Position numbers and translations under genes: made by a program. Shown one piece after another: positions 17,002-26,135 of a stretch of 57,829 nt of DNA; within the stretch, counting starts at the first letter, position 1; each line of letters begins with the position of its first letter. A model generated the notes under the pieces. That model ran no database searches. It was not told the origin of the DNA and saw only the letters and a program-made list of their open reading frames with translations. This stretch comes from Gammaproteobacteria bacterium. GTDB taxonomy: Bacteria > Gemmatimonadota > Gemmatimonadetes > Longimicrobiales > Gaopeijiaceae. The DNA is taken from NCBI GenBank assembly GCA_028820325.1, contig JAPPJO010000126.1, positions 1 to 57,829 of the forward strand. Reading direction: 5' to 3'.

Positions 17002-20000
17002 CTAACGGTTCACGGGCCGCGGGCCGGACCTCCAGACCTCCTCATGGATCCACGGGCGCGCGCCGTAGGGCCGCTCGGTGGGCCAGAGTTCGTCGAGGGT
17101 CATTCCGTCGTAGACGATGCCGCCTTTCATGACGAGCATGATGTCGGTCGTATTGCGGATGTTGTCGAGGGGATTGGAATTGAGGACCATCAGGTCCGCG
17201 AGCTTGCCGGGCGTGAGCGTGCCCAGGTCTTCCGAGGCGCCGAGGAAGTAGGCCCCTTCGACGCTGGCAAGCTCCAGCGCGCCCATCGGCCCCATCGCGG
17301 ATTCCGCGATCCAGACCTCCCAGTGGGACGCCAGACCATGCTGCTGGCCGTGCGCGCCAATGGCTCCACGGGCGCCTTCAGCCATCCAGTCCGCGAGCAC
17401 CTGGGCCAGCATCGGGTAGCTGTAGTCGGTGAAGGGGCGCTGGAAGACGCGGCGGGCGTGCGGCACGAGCTGCTTCCACGGCATCCACAGGCGGAGCTTC
17501 TCGTCGCGCCAGACCTCGGTCTCCTGGAAGAACCACTCGTCGTTCCACGGCCCCGGGCCCCCGACCACGAACGTCGGCGAGTAGACGGTTTCGGCGCGCC
17601 CGAAGAAGCGGGCCGCGTCCGAGTACATCGGGACGTAGCTGATCGGGTGCTCCCACGCGGTCTGGCCGTCCATGATCATGCCCATGTTGAACGCCAGGTC
17701 GCTGCCCTCCGACGTGACCATGAGGCCGCGCTTGCGCGCGATGTCCGACACCCACTGGCGCTGGTCCCGGCGCGGCTGCAGGTACTGCTTGAGCGACACG
17801 GCGCCCCACGACTGGAGCCGGGCGATGTTGTCCTCGGCGACCTCGTAGCTGGTGAGTTCGTTCTGGCGAACGGCGTCGCCTCTGTAAAGCGGGTCGCCCG
17901 TGGTGTAGGTGCGGGGGCCGACCAGGACCCCGGCTTCGATCATCTGCGCGGCCGGGAAGACATCCTGCGACCACTGCGAATTGTCGAGGTTGCTGGTGAC
18001 GCCGTAGGCCAGCGCGACGGCCATTTCGAAGGCGTTGGGCGGGATGATGCCCCGGTACTCGCGGAAGAAGTGCGAGTGCATGTCGATGAAGCCGGGGATC
18101 ACGGTCTTGCCGGTGCCGTCGATGGTGTGATCGGCTCCGGCCGCGTCGCATTCGGCCATTGCGCCGACGCAGGTGATCCTGCCATCCGTGGCGACTAGCG
18201 TGCCGTTCTCGATGACCTGCCGGTTCTCGAGGGTGATGATGCGGGCGCCGGTGATGGCGACCGTGCCCATGCCGAGCGAGCCGCGGGGGACCTGGAGCGC
18301 AATCTGGAACGTGTCGGTGGTCTCGGCCGCGACATCGTGCGCGTAGTAGCTCGCCGCGCTCCCGAACTCGACCGTATTGGCGTCGCGCCAGCCGGGGAAG
18401 ATGCCGCCTCGCCGGCTGAGCTGCCGCACGGGGAGCTTCCCGCCCTTCTTGGCGACCGCGACCGCGCCGCCTATCCGCGCCGCCCCGCTCGGAACCGGGA
18501 CCAGGTACGCGTTGTCGCCCTCGTTGAAGGCGGCGTGGCGGCCGTCGGGGGAGATCATGACCTCGTCGGCCCAGGGGAGGACGAGGTGGGTGCGGGGGTC
18601 GGAGCCGTCGCGCGCGACCGAACGCAGCCACGTGGAGTCGCCCATCGTGCGGTAGAAGATGCGGCCATCCGGGCCGAAGGCGCCCCGCACGAACTGGGTG
18701 CGTGTAGGCAGCGTGTTGCCCGGGACGCGGACAACGCGCTGGCCGGCTGAGCCCATTCCGGCCTCGTCGCCGGTTTCGGCACCGCCGCCGGGTCCGGCCG
18801 CCGGGAAGAGCACCAAGTCGTACCACGGGTTGTGCGCCACCGAGCGGTAGCGGACCGTGGCGCCCGACCCCCGCGTCGCCAGAATCTCCGAGCCGTCCGG
18901 GCTCCACCGGGTGTGGGCGTACTCGCCGGGCTCGGCGCTGACCTGCCGGGGGCTGCCGCCGTCGGCGCTGATGGTCATCACATGCCCGGTCGCGCTTTCG
19001 TCGACCGTCGTGTAGGCGATCGACCGGCTGTCCGGCGACCAGGACGGCGAGTACTCGAAGCGCTTGCCGGTGTCGGACGTGAGGCGGCGGGGCGTCCCGT
19101 CGGGCAGGTCCATGACCCAGACGCGTCCGGCGGCCGAGAACGCGAGCCGCTCACCATCGGGCGAGCCTGTGGCCCAGCGTGTAAAGTTGATGGGGACAGG
19201 ATCGTCGTCGATGCGGAAGGCCTGGTAGGCCTGCTCGGAGATCACCCTGTGGACGCGCGCGTTGAAGGGAATGGTCGAGACCTCGCCGCTGGCCACATCC
19301 AGTCGCCTAAGCTTCCCTCCCTGCGCGATCACGATCGACGCCCCATCGGGCGCCCACGCGTAGCCGGGCAGCATGCGGATCGTCTTCATCCCCTCGGTCA
19401 TGTCCTGCGCGATCGGGTCCATGACGATCCGCTCGGCACCCGTCTCCAGGTCGCGGACCCAGAGCGCGGTGCTGGGGCCGAACTCGTGGCCTTTCCACTC
19501 GATCGTGGCGTCGGGGAGGCGGCGCGCGAAGGCGACCTGGCGTCCGTCCGGGGAAATCTCGCCCGCGAAGCCGCCGCCGCCCGACAGCCGATACTGCCGC
19601 GAGGGCACGCCGCTGGTGACCTGCGTGATCTCGCCGCTTTCCAGGTCCATGCGGCGGATGTTCATGGTGCCCTGCAGGGCGTCGCGCACGAGCGCACCGT
19701 CCACCGGTTCGGCGAAGATGTCGTCCACCGCCCACGGGACGGTCTGCCCTGGCGTGCGCACGTGGTAGTAAAGGTGCCGCCCGTCCTCGGACACCGATGG
19801 CCACGACGCGCTGCCCCCGTCACTGGAGACGACCTCGATCCCAGTGCCGCCATCGACGTGGTACATCCAGATGCCGCCGCTCTGCGCCACCAGGATATAC
19901 TCGCCGTCGGCCGTCCATTCAGGCATCGTCACGCGGGTGTCCATGCTGGACTGTACCTGGCGCGGGTTCGACCCGTCCGCGTCCATCACCCAGAGGTTCG

Positions 20001-20376
20001 TCTGGCCGGCACGGTCCGAGATGAAGGCGATGCGCGTGCCGTCGGGGGAGTATTTGGGATGGTAGTTGACCGCGACGCCGCTCTCCTGCGTGAGGCTCTC
20101 GGCCTGCCCGCCCTCCGCGGGGACGCGGTAGACGTGCGCGAGGAGATCGAAGACGATCCACCGTCCGTCGGGCGACATGTCCACCGACATCCACGTCCCC
20201 TCGTCGGTCTCGAAGTCGATTTCGCGGGTATCGCCCCGCGCGAGGGTGACGTCCCAGTCGGCGTCGTCGGAGCCGCCGGAGCCGGCCGCGTCCTGGGCGA
20301 GGGCCGGGGCGGGGAGGACAGCGGTCGCCAGGAAGGCGGCCCACAGGAACGGGGCGGCAGGACGGTCAAGAGACAT
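17002..20376 (-). CDS. TolB/PD40 beta-propeller fused to amidohydrolase, exported
   Basis: A 1124-residue protein. ATG 20376 has GGAGG five bases upstream and a clear signal peptide (FLWAAFLATAVLPAPALAQ). Residues about 40-690 are a series of WD40-like PD40 repeats (MSPDGRWIVFDLLAHVYRVP, YSPDGTRIAFISDRAGQTNLW, SPDGERLAFSAAGRVWVMDL). From about 715 the imidazolonepropionase-like amidohydrolase begins (ITGARIITLENRQVIENGTL), with metal ligands His767 and His769 in GFIDMHSHFF. It ends with the beta-sandwich KLADLMVLNSNPLDNIRNT. Such fusions are common in Gemmatimonadota and relatives and are thought to be exported peptidases or dipeptidase-like hydrolases, with the propeller restricting access. 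Exact substrate is unknown. The tRNA-Asn gene lies 80 bases upstream on the same strand. Confidence 0.92.
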   Translation of the reverse strand: MSLDRPAAPFLWAAFLATAVLPAPALAQDAAGSGGSDDADWDVTLARGDTREIDFETDEGTWMSVDMSPDGRWIVFDLLAHVYRVPAEGGQAESLTQESGVAVNYHPKYSPDGTRIAFISDRAGQTNLWVMDADGSNPRQVQSSMDTRVTMPEWTADGEYILVAQSGGIWMYHVDGGTGIEVVSSDGGSASWPSVSEDGRHLYYHVRTPGQTVPWAVDDIFAEPVDGALVRDALQGTMNIRRMDLESGEITQVTSGVPSRQYRLSGGGGFAGEISPDGRQVAFARRLPDATIEWKGHEFGPSTALWVRDLETGAERIVMDPIAQDMTEGMKTIRMLPGYAWAPDGASIVIAQGGKLRRLDVASGEVSTIPFNARVHRVISEQAYQAFRIDDDPVPINFTRWATGSPDGERLAFSAAGRVWVMDLPDGTPRRLTSDTGKRFEYSPSWSPDSRSIAYTTVDESATGHVMTISADGGSPRQVSAEPGEYAHTRWSPDGSEILATRGSGATVRYRSVAHNPWYDLVLFPAAGPGGGAETGDEAGMGSAGQRVVRVPGNTLPTRTQFVRGAFGPDGRIFYRTMGDSTWLRSVARDGSDPRTHLVLPWADEVMISPDGRHAAFNEGDNAYLVPVPSGAARIGGAVAVAKKGGKLPVRQLSRRGGIFPGWRDANTVEFGSAASYYAHDVAAETTDTFQIALQVPRGSLGMGTVAITGARIITLENRQVIENGTLVATDGRITCVGAMAECDAAGADHTIDGTGKTVIPGFIDMHSHFFREYRGIIPPNAFEMAVALAYGVTSNLDNSQWSQDVFPAAQMIEAGVLVGPRTYTTGDPLYRGDAVRQNELTSYEVAEDNIARLQSWGAVSLKQYLQPRRDQRQWVSDIARKRGLMVTSEGSDLAFNMGMIMDGQTAWEHPISYVPMYSDAARFFGRAETVYSPTFVVGGPGPWNDEWFFQETEVWRDEKLRLWMPWKQLVPHARRVFQRPFTDYSYPMLAQVLADWMAEGARGAIGAHGQQHGLASHWEVWIAESAMGPMGALELASVEGAYFLGASEDLGTLTPGKLADLMVLNSNPLDNIRNTTDIMLVMKGGIVYDGMTLDELWPTERPYGARPWIHEEVWRSGPRPVNR

Positions 20377-20456
20377 GGGTGCCTCCGGGGCTGCGGCGAA
20401 GCGGTGGGACACCCGTCAGAATAGGGAACGGCGGCGCGGAGGGCCACCGGAAACAA

Positions 20457-20529
20457 CTCCCGCGGCAGGACTCGAACCTGCGACCCGACGGTTAACAGCC
20501 GTCTGCTCTACCAGCTGAGCTACGCGGGA
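20457..20529 (-). tRNA. tRNA-Asn (anticodon GUU)
   Basis: A complete 73-nt cloverleaf without encoded CCA. The acceptor stem is TCCCGCG paired with CGCGGGA, discriminator G at 20457. The D-arm is GCTCAGCTGGTAGAGC and the anticodon loop CTGTTAA has GTT at 20494-20496. The T-arm contains GGTTCGA. The 5' end is 20529. A promoter-like pair lies upstream at 20571-20599. Confidence 0.96.
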
Positions 20530-20570
20530 ATGCGTAAACCGCACACGAAATCGATGCGGCACAGACCTTA

Positions 20571-20599
20571 ATTTTCGCGGAGCGCGATTTCGAAGTCAA
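20571..20599 (-). promoter_or_regulatory. candidate sigma-70 promoter for tRNA-Asn
   Basis: On the minus strand TTGACT (20594-20599) and GAAAAT (20571-20576) are spaced by 17 bases. The expected transcript start is about 35 bases before the mature tRNA 5' end. Confidence 0.5.
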
Positions 20600-20626
20600 T
20601 GCGCGCCAGAGCGGAGAATCGACGCC

Positions 20627-21667
20627 CTACACATTGAACCGCACGTACATGATGTCGCCATCCGCCACCACGTATTCCTTCCCCTCCACCCGCATCCGCC
20701 CGGCGTCCTTCACGGCCTGCTCGGTCCCGAAATCGGCGAAGACTTCATACGGGATGATCTCGGCGCGGATGAAGCCGCGCTCCATGTCGCTGTGGATCCG
20801 CCCAGCGGCCCTGCGCGCGACCATGCCGCGCCGGATGGTCCAGGCGTGCACGTCCTCGGGTCCTACGGTGAAGAACGAGATCAGATCCATCAGCGAGTAC
20901 GCTGCGCGGATGAAGCGGGCCAGCGTCGGCTCGGCGAGCCCCATGTCCTCCAGGAACTCCGTCTGGTCTTCCGGGTCCAGCGCCGCGATTTCGGCCTCGA
21001 CGCGGGCGGAGAGGATCATGCCGGCGCCTCCCATCGCCGCGATTCCCGCCGCCAGCTCCGAATCGAGCGGCTCGCCCACGCGGTCCTCGTCCACGTTGAC
21101 GGCTGCCAGCAGCGGCAGATCGGTCAGCAGGCCATAGCCCTTCAGGAAGCCGCGGTACAGCTCGTCACGGGGCACCTGCCGCAACGCAAGGCCTTCCTCC
21201 AGCGCGGCGACGGCGGTCTCGAACGCGCCGATCTCCCGCACGTCGGCCCGCTCCTTGCGCGCCCGGTCGAGCCTGCGCTCCGCGATGCCCAGGTCGGAGA
21301 GGACGCACTCGTCGTGGAAGGCCAGGAGATCCCCGACCGGGTCGGGCGCAGCGTCCAGCGCGGGGTTCACGAAGTCGCGCAGCACCAGACACAGGGCCTC
21401 CCGGTCCCGGATCTGGTGCAGCGCACCTGGCGAGAGGACGTGCGGCTTGCCACCGTACTCGCCCGGTACGTCCTTGAGGTTGATCGTGGCGTGCGTCGTC
21501 TTCTTCGGCGAGTATGCCCGTGAGAGGAAGTCGACGCGCGGGTCGGGCACGCGCACGGTGCCGACGCGCACCTGGCCGCCGTATCCGACCGGAACGTCGA
21601 GCCCCGTCATGGCGTTGAAGAGGGTCGTCTTGCCCGACCCGGCGAAGCCCGCGAGAACGAACTTCAC
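20627..21667 (-). CDS. YchF/Obg-like P-loop GTPase/ATPase (DUF933 C-terminus)
   Basis: A 346-residue cytoplasmic protein. G1 is GFAGSGKTT (residues 7-15), G3 is DVPGEYGG, and the base-recognition region is AVNVDED in place of NKxD; YchF proteins have NxxE and prefer ATP. A coiled-coil insertion (ERRLDRARKERADV) and a C-terminal TGS-like DUF933 domain (LISFFTVGPEDVHAWTIRRG, AEIIPYEVFADFG, YVVADGDIMYVRFNV) confirm the family. Family members bind ribosomes and modulate stress responses. The start is GTG at 21667 with no strong ribosome-binding site. It seems diverged from housekeeping YchF (short, Ala-rich), so a paralogue is possible; I therefore leave the symbol empty. Confidence 0.88.
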   Translation of the reverse strand: MKFVLAGFAGSGKTTLFNAMTGLDVPVGYGGQVRVGTVRVPDPRVDFLSRAYSPKKTTHATINLKDVPGEYGGKPHVLSPGALHQIRDREALCLVLRDFVNPALDAAPDPVGDLLAFHDECVLSDLGIAERRLDRARKERADVREIGAFETAVAALEEGLALRQVPRDELYRGFLKGYGLLTDLPLLAAVNVDEDRVGEPLDSELAAGIAAMGGAGMILSARVEAEIAALDPEDQTEFLEDMGLAEPTLARFIRAAYSLMDLISFFTVGPEDVHAWTIRRGMVARRAAGRIHSDMERGFIRAEIIPYEVFADFGTEQAVKDAGRMRVEGKEYVVADGDIMYVRFNV

Positions 21668-21737
21668 CGGCAGAGGGCGGCGTCGGGGACCGTTGCATGT
21701 CGCGCGGGTGCCATGAGCAGCGCCGTCAAGGGTGCCG

Positions 21738-21771
21738 GCACCGCGACCGGACCGAAGCCCGGCCGCGGTGC
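21738..21771 (-). terminator. hairpin terminator downstream of the susCD operon
   Basis: A 13-bp stem with one G:U pair (arms built from GCACCGCG and CGCGGTGC plus CCGG) and an 8-base loop containing CTTCGG. It starts 10 bases after the SusD-like stop on the minus strand. No T-run. Confidence 0.6.
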
Positions 21772-21781
21772 GACAGGGTTG

Positions 21782-23011
21782 TCAGCTTCCTCCGAGATTC
21801 GGGTTCGATTCCCACTCGTCGATGCCGATCTCGAAGCACACTCCGCGGCCAGCAAGCGAGGGATCGTTCGTTCTCCTGAGGTCGTTGAGGCGGTGGCCCT
21901 GCAGCCAAAGTTCCGCAGAGCGCTCATACATGATCTGCGCCATCACCGCCGCGTGGCTCACCTCGCCCTCGTAGGGATCGAGAGAGACGAAAGCTCGCAC
22001 CTCGTTGATGAGCTCCACGGCGCGTTCGGCACTGCCAATATTCAACTCTGCCTCCGCTTCCATCAAGCGGGCTTCCTGCCAGGTTGAAATCGGGATCGGT
22101 GAGTCCCGCACCTTGTACTTCTCCTGCTCCACGTATTTCCGCGTCGGATCGGGGCCCGTTTCGTTGGGTCCCCTGTCGATGAACGGCGTTCGTGGATCGG
22201 CGATGAACCGCGGGTCGTCGTAGAAGGTCGGATGCACGCCCGCCTCCCGCCGCGTGAGGGTGCGGGTCAGGCTGGCCACCGAATTGTTTTCTCGGCCGCT
22301 GTTCTGCGAGTAGACGGCGTCGAAACGGTATCCGGCCTGGATCGCCTTCGCGTCGGACATGGCGCCCGCATAGTCACCAAGCATCAGCCGGGCGCGCGCC
22401 CGCCCCGCCTGTGCCCGCATGGCCCAGTCAGGCGCACCAGCGGACGACGCGAGGCTCATGGCCTCCGTGAAGTCCTGGTCCGCAAGCCGGTAGAATTCGG
22501 CCGGCGGCATGGCCGGTCCGCCATTGAGCGTCCCTTCGCAGAAGTTGTCGCCCATCATGATCTTGGCCAGTCCGCCCCAGGTTCGAACCTGTGCGGGCTC
22601 CACCATGCCGCCTCCCCCACCGAAAGCCTCGTCGATGCGTCGGGCGGCATCATCCGCCACCCAGATCGATCTGGAAAGGTTGTTGTAGACGCCGTTGCCA
22701 TTCGATGTGCGGTCCATGAGTCCGGTCTCCACCGACCTCCAGCTCGGGAAGGAACCGGTATGGATCAGCTCGAACGAAACGAGCCCGATGATGTTGATGG
22801 CACCCGTGTACATCAGCGCCCAGTCACCGGCAACACCGTTGACGACCGGTGGCAGAGCCGCTTCCTGGTCGAGATCCTGCTCCAGAATTTGCTGTTCGTT
22901 CTGCACCTCGAGCAATCCGTCGCAGGCGGCAAGCACGAATACGGGAAGCGTGAGCGCAAGCAGGCACTGCAGCAGAGATCGTTTCCGTGAATAAGTCCGT
23001 GAGTAAGTCAT
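21782..23011 (-). CDS. SusD/RagB-like outer-membrane nutrient-binding lipoprotein
   Basis: A 409-residue protein with a lipoprotein signal (LLQCLLALTLPVFVLAAC, Cys29) and GGGAGGG four bases before the ATG. The mature protein is helical and TPR-like, with typical SusD features: SRSIWVADDAARRIDEAFG, the ARARLMLGDYAGAMSDA repeat, and the C-terminal YERSAELWLQGHRLNDLRR motif that SusD proteins use near the SusC interface. SusD forms the lid of the SusC transporter and captures the substrate at the cell surface. It lies 13 bases downstream of the SusC gene and is clearly co-transcribed with it. It is shorter than most Bacteroidota SusD proteins (about 500-600 residues) but similar to Gemmatimonadota forms. 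Confidence 0.92.
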   Translation of the reverse strand: MTYSRTYSRKRSLLQCLLALTLPVFVLAACDGLLEVQNEQQILEQDLDQEAALPPVVNGVAGDWALMYTGAINIIGLVSFELIHTGSFPSWRSVETGLMDRTSNGNGVYNNLSRSIWVADDAARRIDEAFGGGGGMVEPAQVRTWGGLAKIMMGDNFCEGTLNGGPAMPPAEFYRLADQDFTEAMSLASSAGAPDWAMRAQAGRARARLMLGDYAGAMSDAKAIQAGYRFDAVYSQNSGRENNSVASLTRTLTRREAGVHPTFYDDPRFIADPRTPFIDRGPNETGPDPTRKYVEQEKYKVRDSPIPISTWQEARLMEAEAELNIGSAERAVELINEVRAFVSLDPYEGEVSHAAVMAQIMYERSAELWLQGHRLNDLRRTNDPSLAGRGVCFEIGIDEWESNPNLGGS

Positions 23012-23024
23012 TGTGCCCTCCCCG

Positions 23025-25919
23025 TCACATCGACGTTCGGAATGTCAACAGGAAGATCCTCGGCGGCGGCAGGGTATCGAAGTCCTGTGCCTGCCTGAGG
23101 TTCGCGGCACCGTCCCAGTTGGTCTCCGGGTGGATTCCGGAGAACTTGCTCCACATCCACAGGTTCCGGGCGGAGAAACGGAGGCTGGAGCGGGTCAGAC
23201 CGAACTGGCTCAGCAGGTCGTCGGGCAGGTCGTAGCCGACGCTGAGTTCCCGTATGGTGAAGAAGTCCGCCGGCTCGTAGAAGCCGGTCCAGCCCAGTGT
23301 GACGGTGTAGTTGTACAGGGAGTCCGACGCCGGGGTGGGATCGCCGTTCGGCCTCTGCACCAGCGACAGGTATTCATCACCGGTACGCACCCGGTTCGAC
23401 CAGTAGCGGGAGAAGTTGTTCTTTACCATGCCACCCCGGAACTCCGCCATGCCGTCCAGCGTGAGGTTGCCCCAGCGCAGCTGCGTCGAATACGACCCGA
23501 ACCACTTGGGGTCCGTCTGCCCCTGGAACAACTGCTCGTCGGTGCGGTTGTGCCTTCGGGCCGTCGGGTCCCACCCGACGAGTTCGTAACCCCACGCCCC
23601 GTGCACGGGATACCCCTCGCTGATCCGGAAACCGAACCCGGAGATGTCGGCTACGCCGCCCATGTCGGTGACTTCGTTCTTCGAGGTCGCGAACTGGACG
23701 TTCGATGACAGTTCGAGGCTCTCTGAGCTGTAGAGAAGGGCGTTAAGCCCGATCTCGATCCCGCGGTTCTCGATCTGGCCGATGTTCGTCAACTGGTCGG
23801 CCGTGAATCCCTGCGACGACGGGAACGGCTTGAAGAGCAGCGCATCCCTCGTCTTCTGGAAGTAGGCGGTGAACTCAAGGCCGATCCGGTCGTCCAGCAG
23901 GCCTGCGTCCATCCCGACTTCGACTTCCTGGGAGCGCTCGGGTCCCAGTTCCGGGTTTCCGATGTTGCCCGGGGTCACGGCAGGCAGCCCACCCTGTGCC
24001 GAGACCGGCGCCCAAGTGCGGTCCGCCGCGAACTGTGCCGGTGCAAGGCCGGATTCGCCGTACGCCACCCGCAGTTTCATGGTGGGCACCAGACCCGTGG
24101 GCCAGAAGCCCTCCTGCGAGATGTTGTACGCCACCGAGGCCTTCGGATAGAGCTGCGTGTTGAACTCGTTACCGAAGGCGGAGTTGCCGTCCAGCCGCAT
24201 GCCCGCGGTGACGAAGACCTTGTCCCAGAGTCCGAGTGTCTCCTGCACGAAGACGCCGGCGTTGATCTCCTCGACGCGCCGCTCGGACCCCTGCGTCGTG
24301 GACGTCGCATCGACCGACTTGACCCCGGGAGCGGGGAAGTCGGTGCCACGGGCGTCGACGCGAATGGTGTTCTCGAAGTTGCCCTGGAAGCCCGCGGTGA
24401 ACTCCGAGGTGAGTGTTTCGCCGAACGAATTGGACATGGTCGCGCGGTACTCGGTCGTTATGTCGCGGAAGCTCCGGGTATGGTTGCGCTTGTTGCCGAG
24501 CTTGTTGCCCGACCCCTCGTACCCGAACGGGAAGAACTTGGTGAACTCGTCGGCGTACCAGTCCACGCCGCTCCGGAAGGTGTGACTGAAGTTGTCGGTG
24601 GGCTGGTGGGTCACCTCGAACCCCGATGTGGTGCGCAGCACGCGCTGGAAGTTCTCGAGCGTGCTGTTGGCGGCCACGCTACCGAAGCGCTCGCCGTATG
24701 GTCGCTCCGGCGAGGCGGTGTACGGCAGCCCGCTCGCGAACTGGGAATAGAGTCCGTGGAGCGCGTTGTTGTCGTCGGGGACCCGTAATCGGTTGTGCAC
24801 GATGCCCGTTGTCGCGGTGACGGTCACGGTCGGGCTCAGAACGGTCGTCAGGTTGAGTCTGCCGGTGATCACCTTGTTCCAGTTCGCGTCCCCCTTGAGC
24901 GACGCCTCCTGGCCCTTGTAGCTCCCGGAAATGAAGTAGCGGACGGCCTGGCCGCCTCCGCTGACGGAGCCCGCGTAGCGGTGGTGGTAGCCGTTCTCGA
25001 CGAGTTCGGTCGGGTCACGCGCCTGGAAGCCGTCGGGGCCCTGGAAGTACTGGTTCATCCTTCCCGGGAAGGTGTCCGTCGGCGTCCGCTCGAAGCCCTG
25101 TTCAACCTCGAAATTCCACTGGGGCGCGCCGCTGCGGCCCCGCTTGGTGAAGATCTGGATGACCCCGTTCGCGCCCTGCGTTCCATACAGAGTGGAGGCC
25201 GCCGATCCCTTCACGATCTCGATCCGGTCGATTTCGGAAGGCGAAATGTCCTGCAGCCTGGAAATGTCCATGCCGCCGAACCAGACGCCCGACTGGTCGT
25301 GCGAGGCGTCGACGCGGATTCCGTCTATGTAGACGACGGGGTCTCCGCTGAGCGACACCGAGGTCATTCCGCGGATGCGGATCATGCCTCCCAGGCCGAC
25401 AGTCCCGGAGGCGAGGTTCATCGCCACGCCCGCGGAGCGCCCCTGGATGAGCTGGTCCACGCTGGTGATGGGCGCCGAACGCACGACATCGACCGCGTTC
25501 ACCGTCGAGATGGAGTTGCCCAGCTTGCGCCGGGCGGTTTCGGCCCCGGAGCCGGTCACCACGATTTCATCGAGGCTGATCGCGCGCTCGGTCAGGGCGA
25601 AGTCGGCCAGGGCGGTTCCCCCGGCGTCGACGGTGACCTGGACCTCCTCGACCCCGAATCCGATCATGTCCGCCCGGACCGTTACCGGCCCGGCGGGAAC
25701 ATTCGGGATGAGAAAGCGTCCGTTGTTGCCGGTCAGGGTGCCAAGTCCGCTTCCCACGATCGAGACCTGCACTCCGGAGAGCTCTCGACCGCTGGTCGCG
25801 TGGGTCACCTGGCCCGTCACGGTGCCGGCTTGCTGTCCCAGCAACGGGGCAGCGCTCACCAGGAGCGTTGCGCAGACCGCCAGGCCGAGCCGGAAGGGAT
25901 GGCAGATGGGAATCTTCAT
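23025..25919 (-). CDS. SusC/RagA-type TonB-dependent outer-membrane transporter
   Basis: A 964-residue protein with signal peptide LGLAVCATLLVSAAPLLGQ. ATG 25919 is supported by GGAGGAGG just upstream. Domain order: carboxypeptidase-regulatory-like domain (about 25-105, GTVTGQVTHATSGRELSGVQ), plug (about 115-235, LDEIVVTGSG, VDQLIQGRSAGVAM, IRIRGMTSVSLSGDPVVYIDG, PSEIDRIEIVKGSAASTLYG), then a 22-strand barrel ending in PRIFLLTFRTSM. This is the TonB-coupled importer partner of the SusD-like lipoprotein. The substrate could be glycans, peptides or other oligomers; no adjacent glycosidase decides this, and the peptidase-rich context favours peptides (inference). No anti-sigma or hybrid sensor gene sits next to it. 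Confidence 0.95.
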   Translation of the reverse strand: MKIPICHPFRLGLAVCATLLVSAAPLLGQQAGTVTGQVTHATSGRELSGVQVSIVGSGLGTLTGNNGRFLIPNVPAGPVTVRADMIGFGVEEVQVTVDAGGTALADFALTERAISLDEIVVTGSGAETARRKLGNSISTVNAVDVVRSAPITSVDQLIQGRSAGVAMNLASGTVGLGGMIRIRGMTSVSLSGDPVVYIDGIRVDASHDQSGVWFGGMDISRLQDISPSEIDRIEIVKGSAASTLYGTQGANGVIQIFTKRGRSGAPQWNFEVEQGFERTPTDTFPGRMNQYFQGPDGFQARDPTELVENGYHHRYAGSVSGGGQAVRYFISGSYKGQEASLKGDANWNKVITGRLNLTTVLSPTVTVTATTGIVHNRLRVPDDNNALHGLYSQFASGLPYTASPERPYGERFGSVAANSTLENFQRVLRTTSGFEVTHQPTDNFSHTFRSGVDWYADEFTKFFPFGYEGSGNKLGNKRNHTRSFRDITTEYRATMSNSFGETLTSEFTAGFQGNFENTIRVDARGTDFPAPGVKSVDATSTTQGSERRVEEINAGVFVQETLGLWDKVFVTAGMRLDGNSAFGNEFNTQLYPKASVAYNISQEGFWPTGLVPTMKLRVAYGESGLAPAQFAADRTWAPVSAQGGLPAVTPGNIGNPELGPERSQEVEVGMDAGLLDDRIGLEFTAYFQKTRDALLFKPFPSSQGFTADQLTNIGQIENRGIEIGLNALLYSSESLELSSNVQFATSKNEVTDMGGVADISGFGFRISEGYPVHGAWGYELVGWDPTARRHNRTDEQLFQGQTDPKWFGSYSTQLRWGNLTLDGMAEFRGGMVKNNFSRYWSNRVRTGDEYLSLVQRPNGDPTPASDSLYNYTVTLGWTGFYEPADFFTIRELSVGYDLPDDLLSQFGLTRSSLRFSARNLWMWSKFSGIHPETNWDGAANLRQAQDFDTLPPPRIFLLTFRTSM

Positions 25920-26135
25920 CCGTACCTCCTCCTGCAGTGGTACGGAGAACTCCCGCCTCAACCCGGGCCGGGAGCTCCGAACCGGTATGTATGGGTAGCA
26001 ATATACGTCATTGTATCCATATCGCTACTCAGAGATGGCCGGGCAGAATGTGGCATGTGTGCGCGGCTGGGCTGGCGGCAGGGCCGCCGTCCGCTGTAGT
26101 GTCCCGGTTCCGACATTCCCCTTGATCCGGGACGC

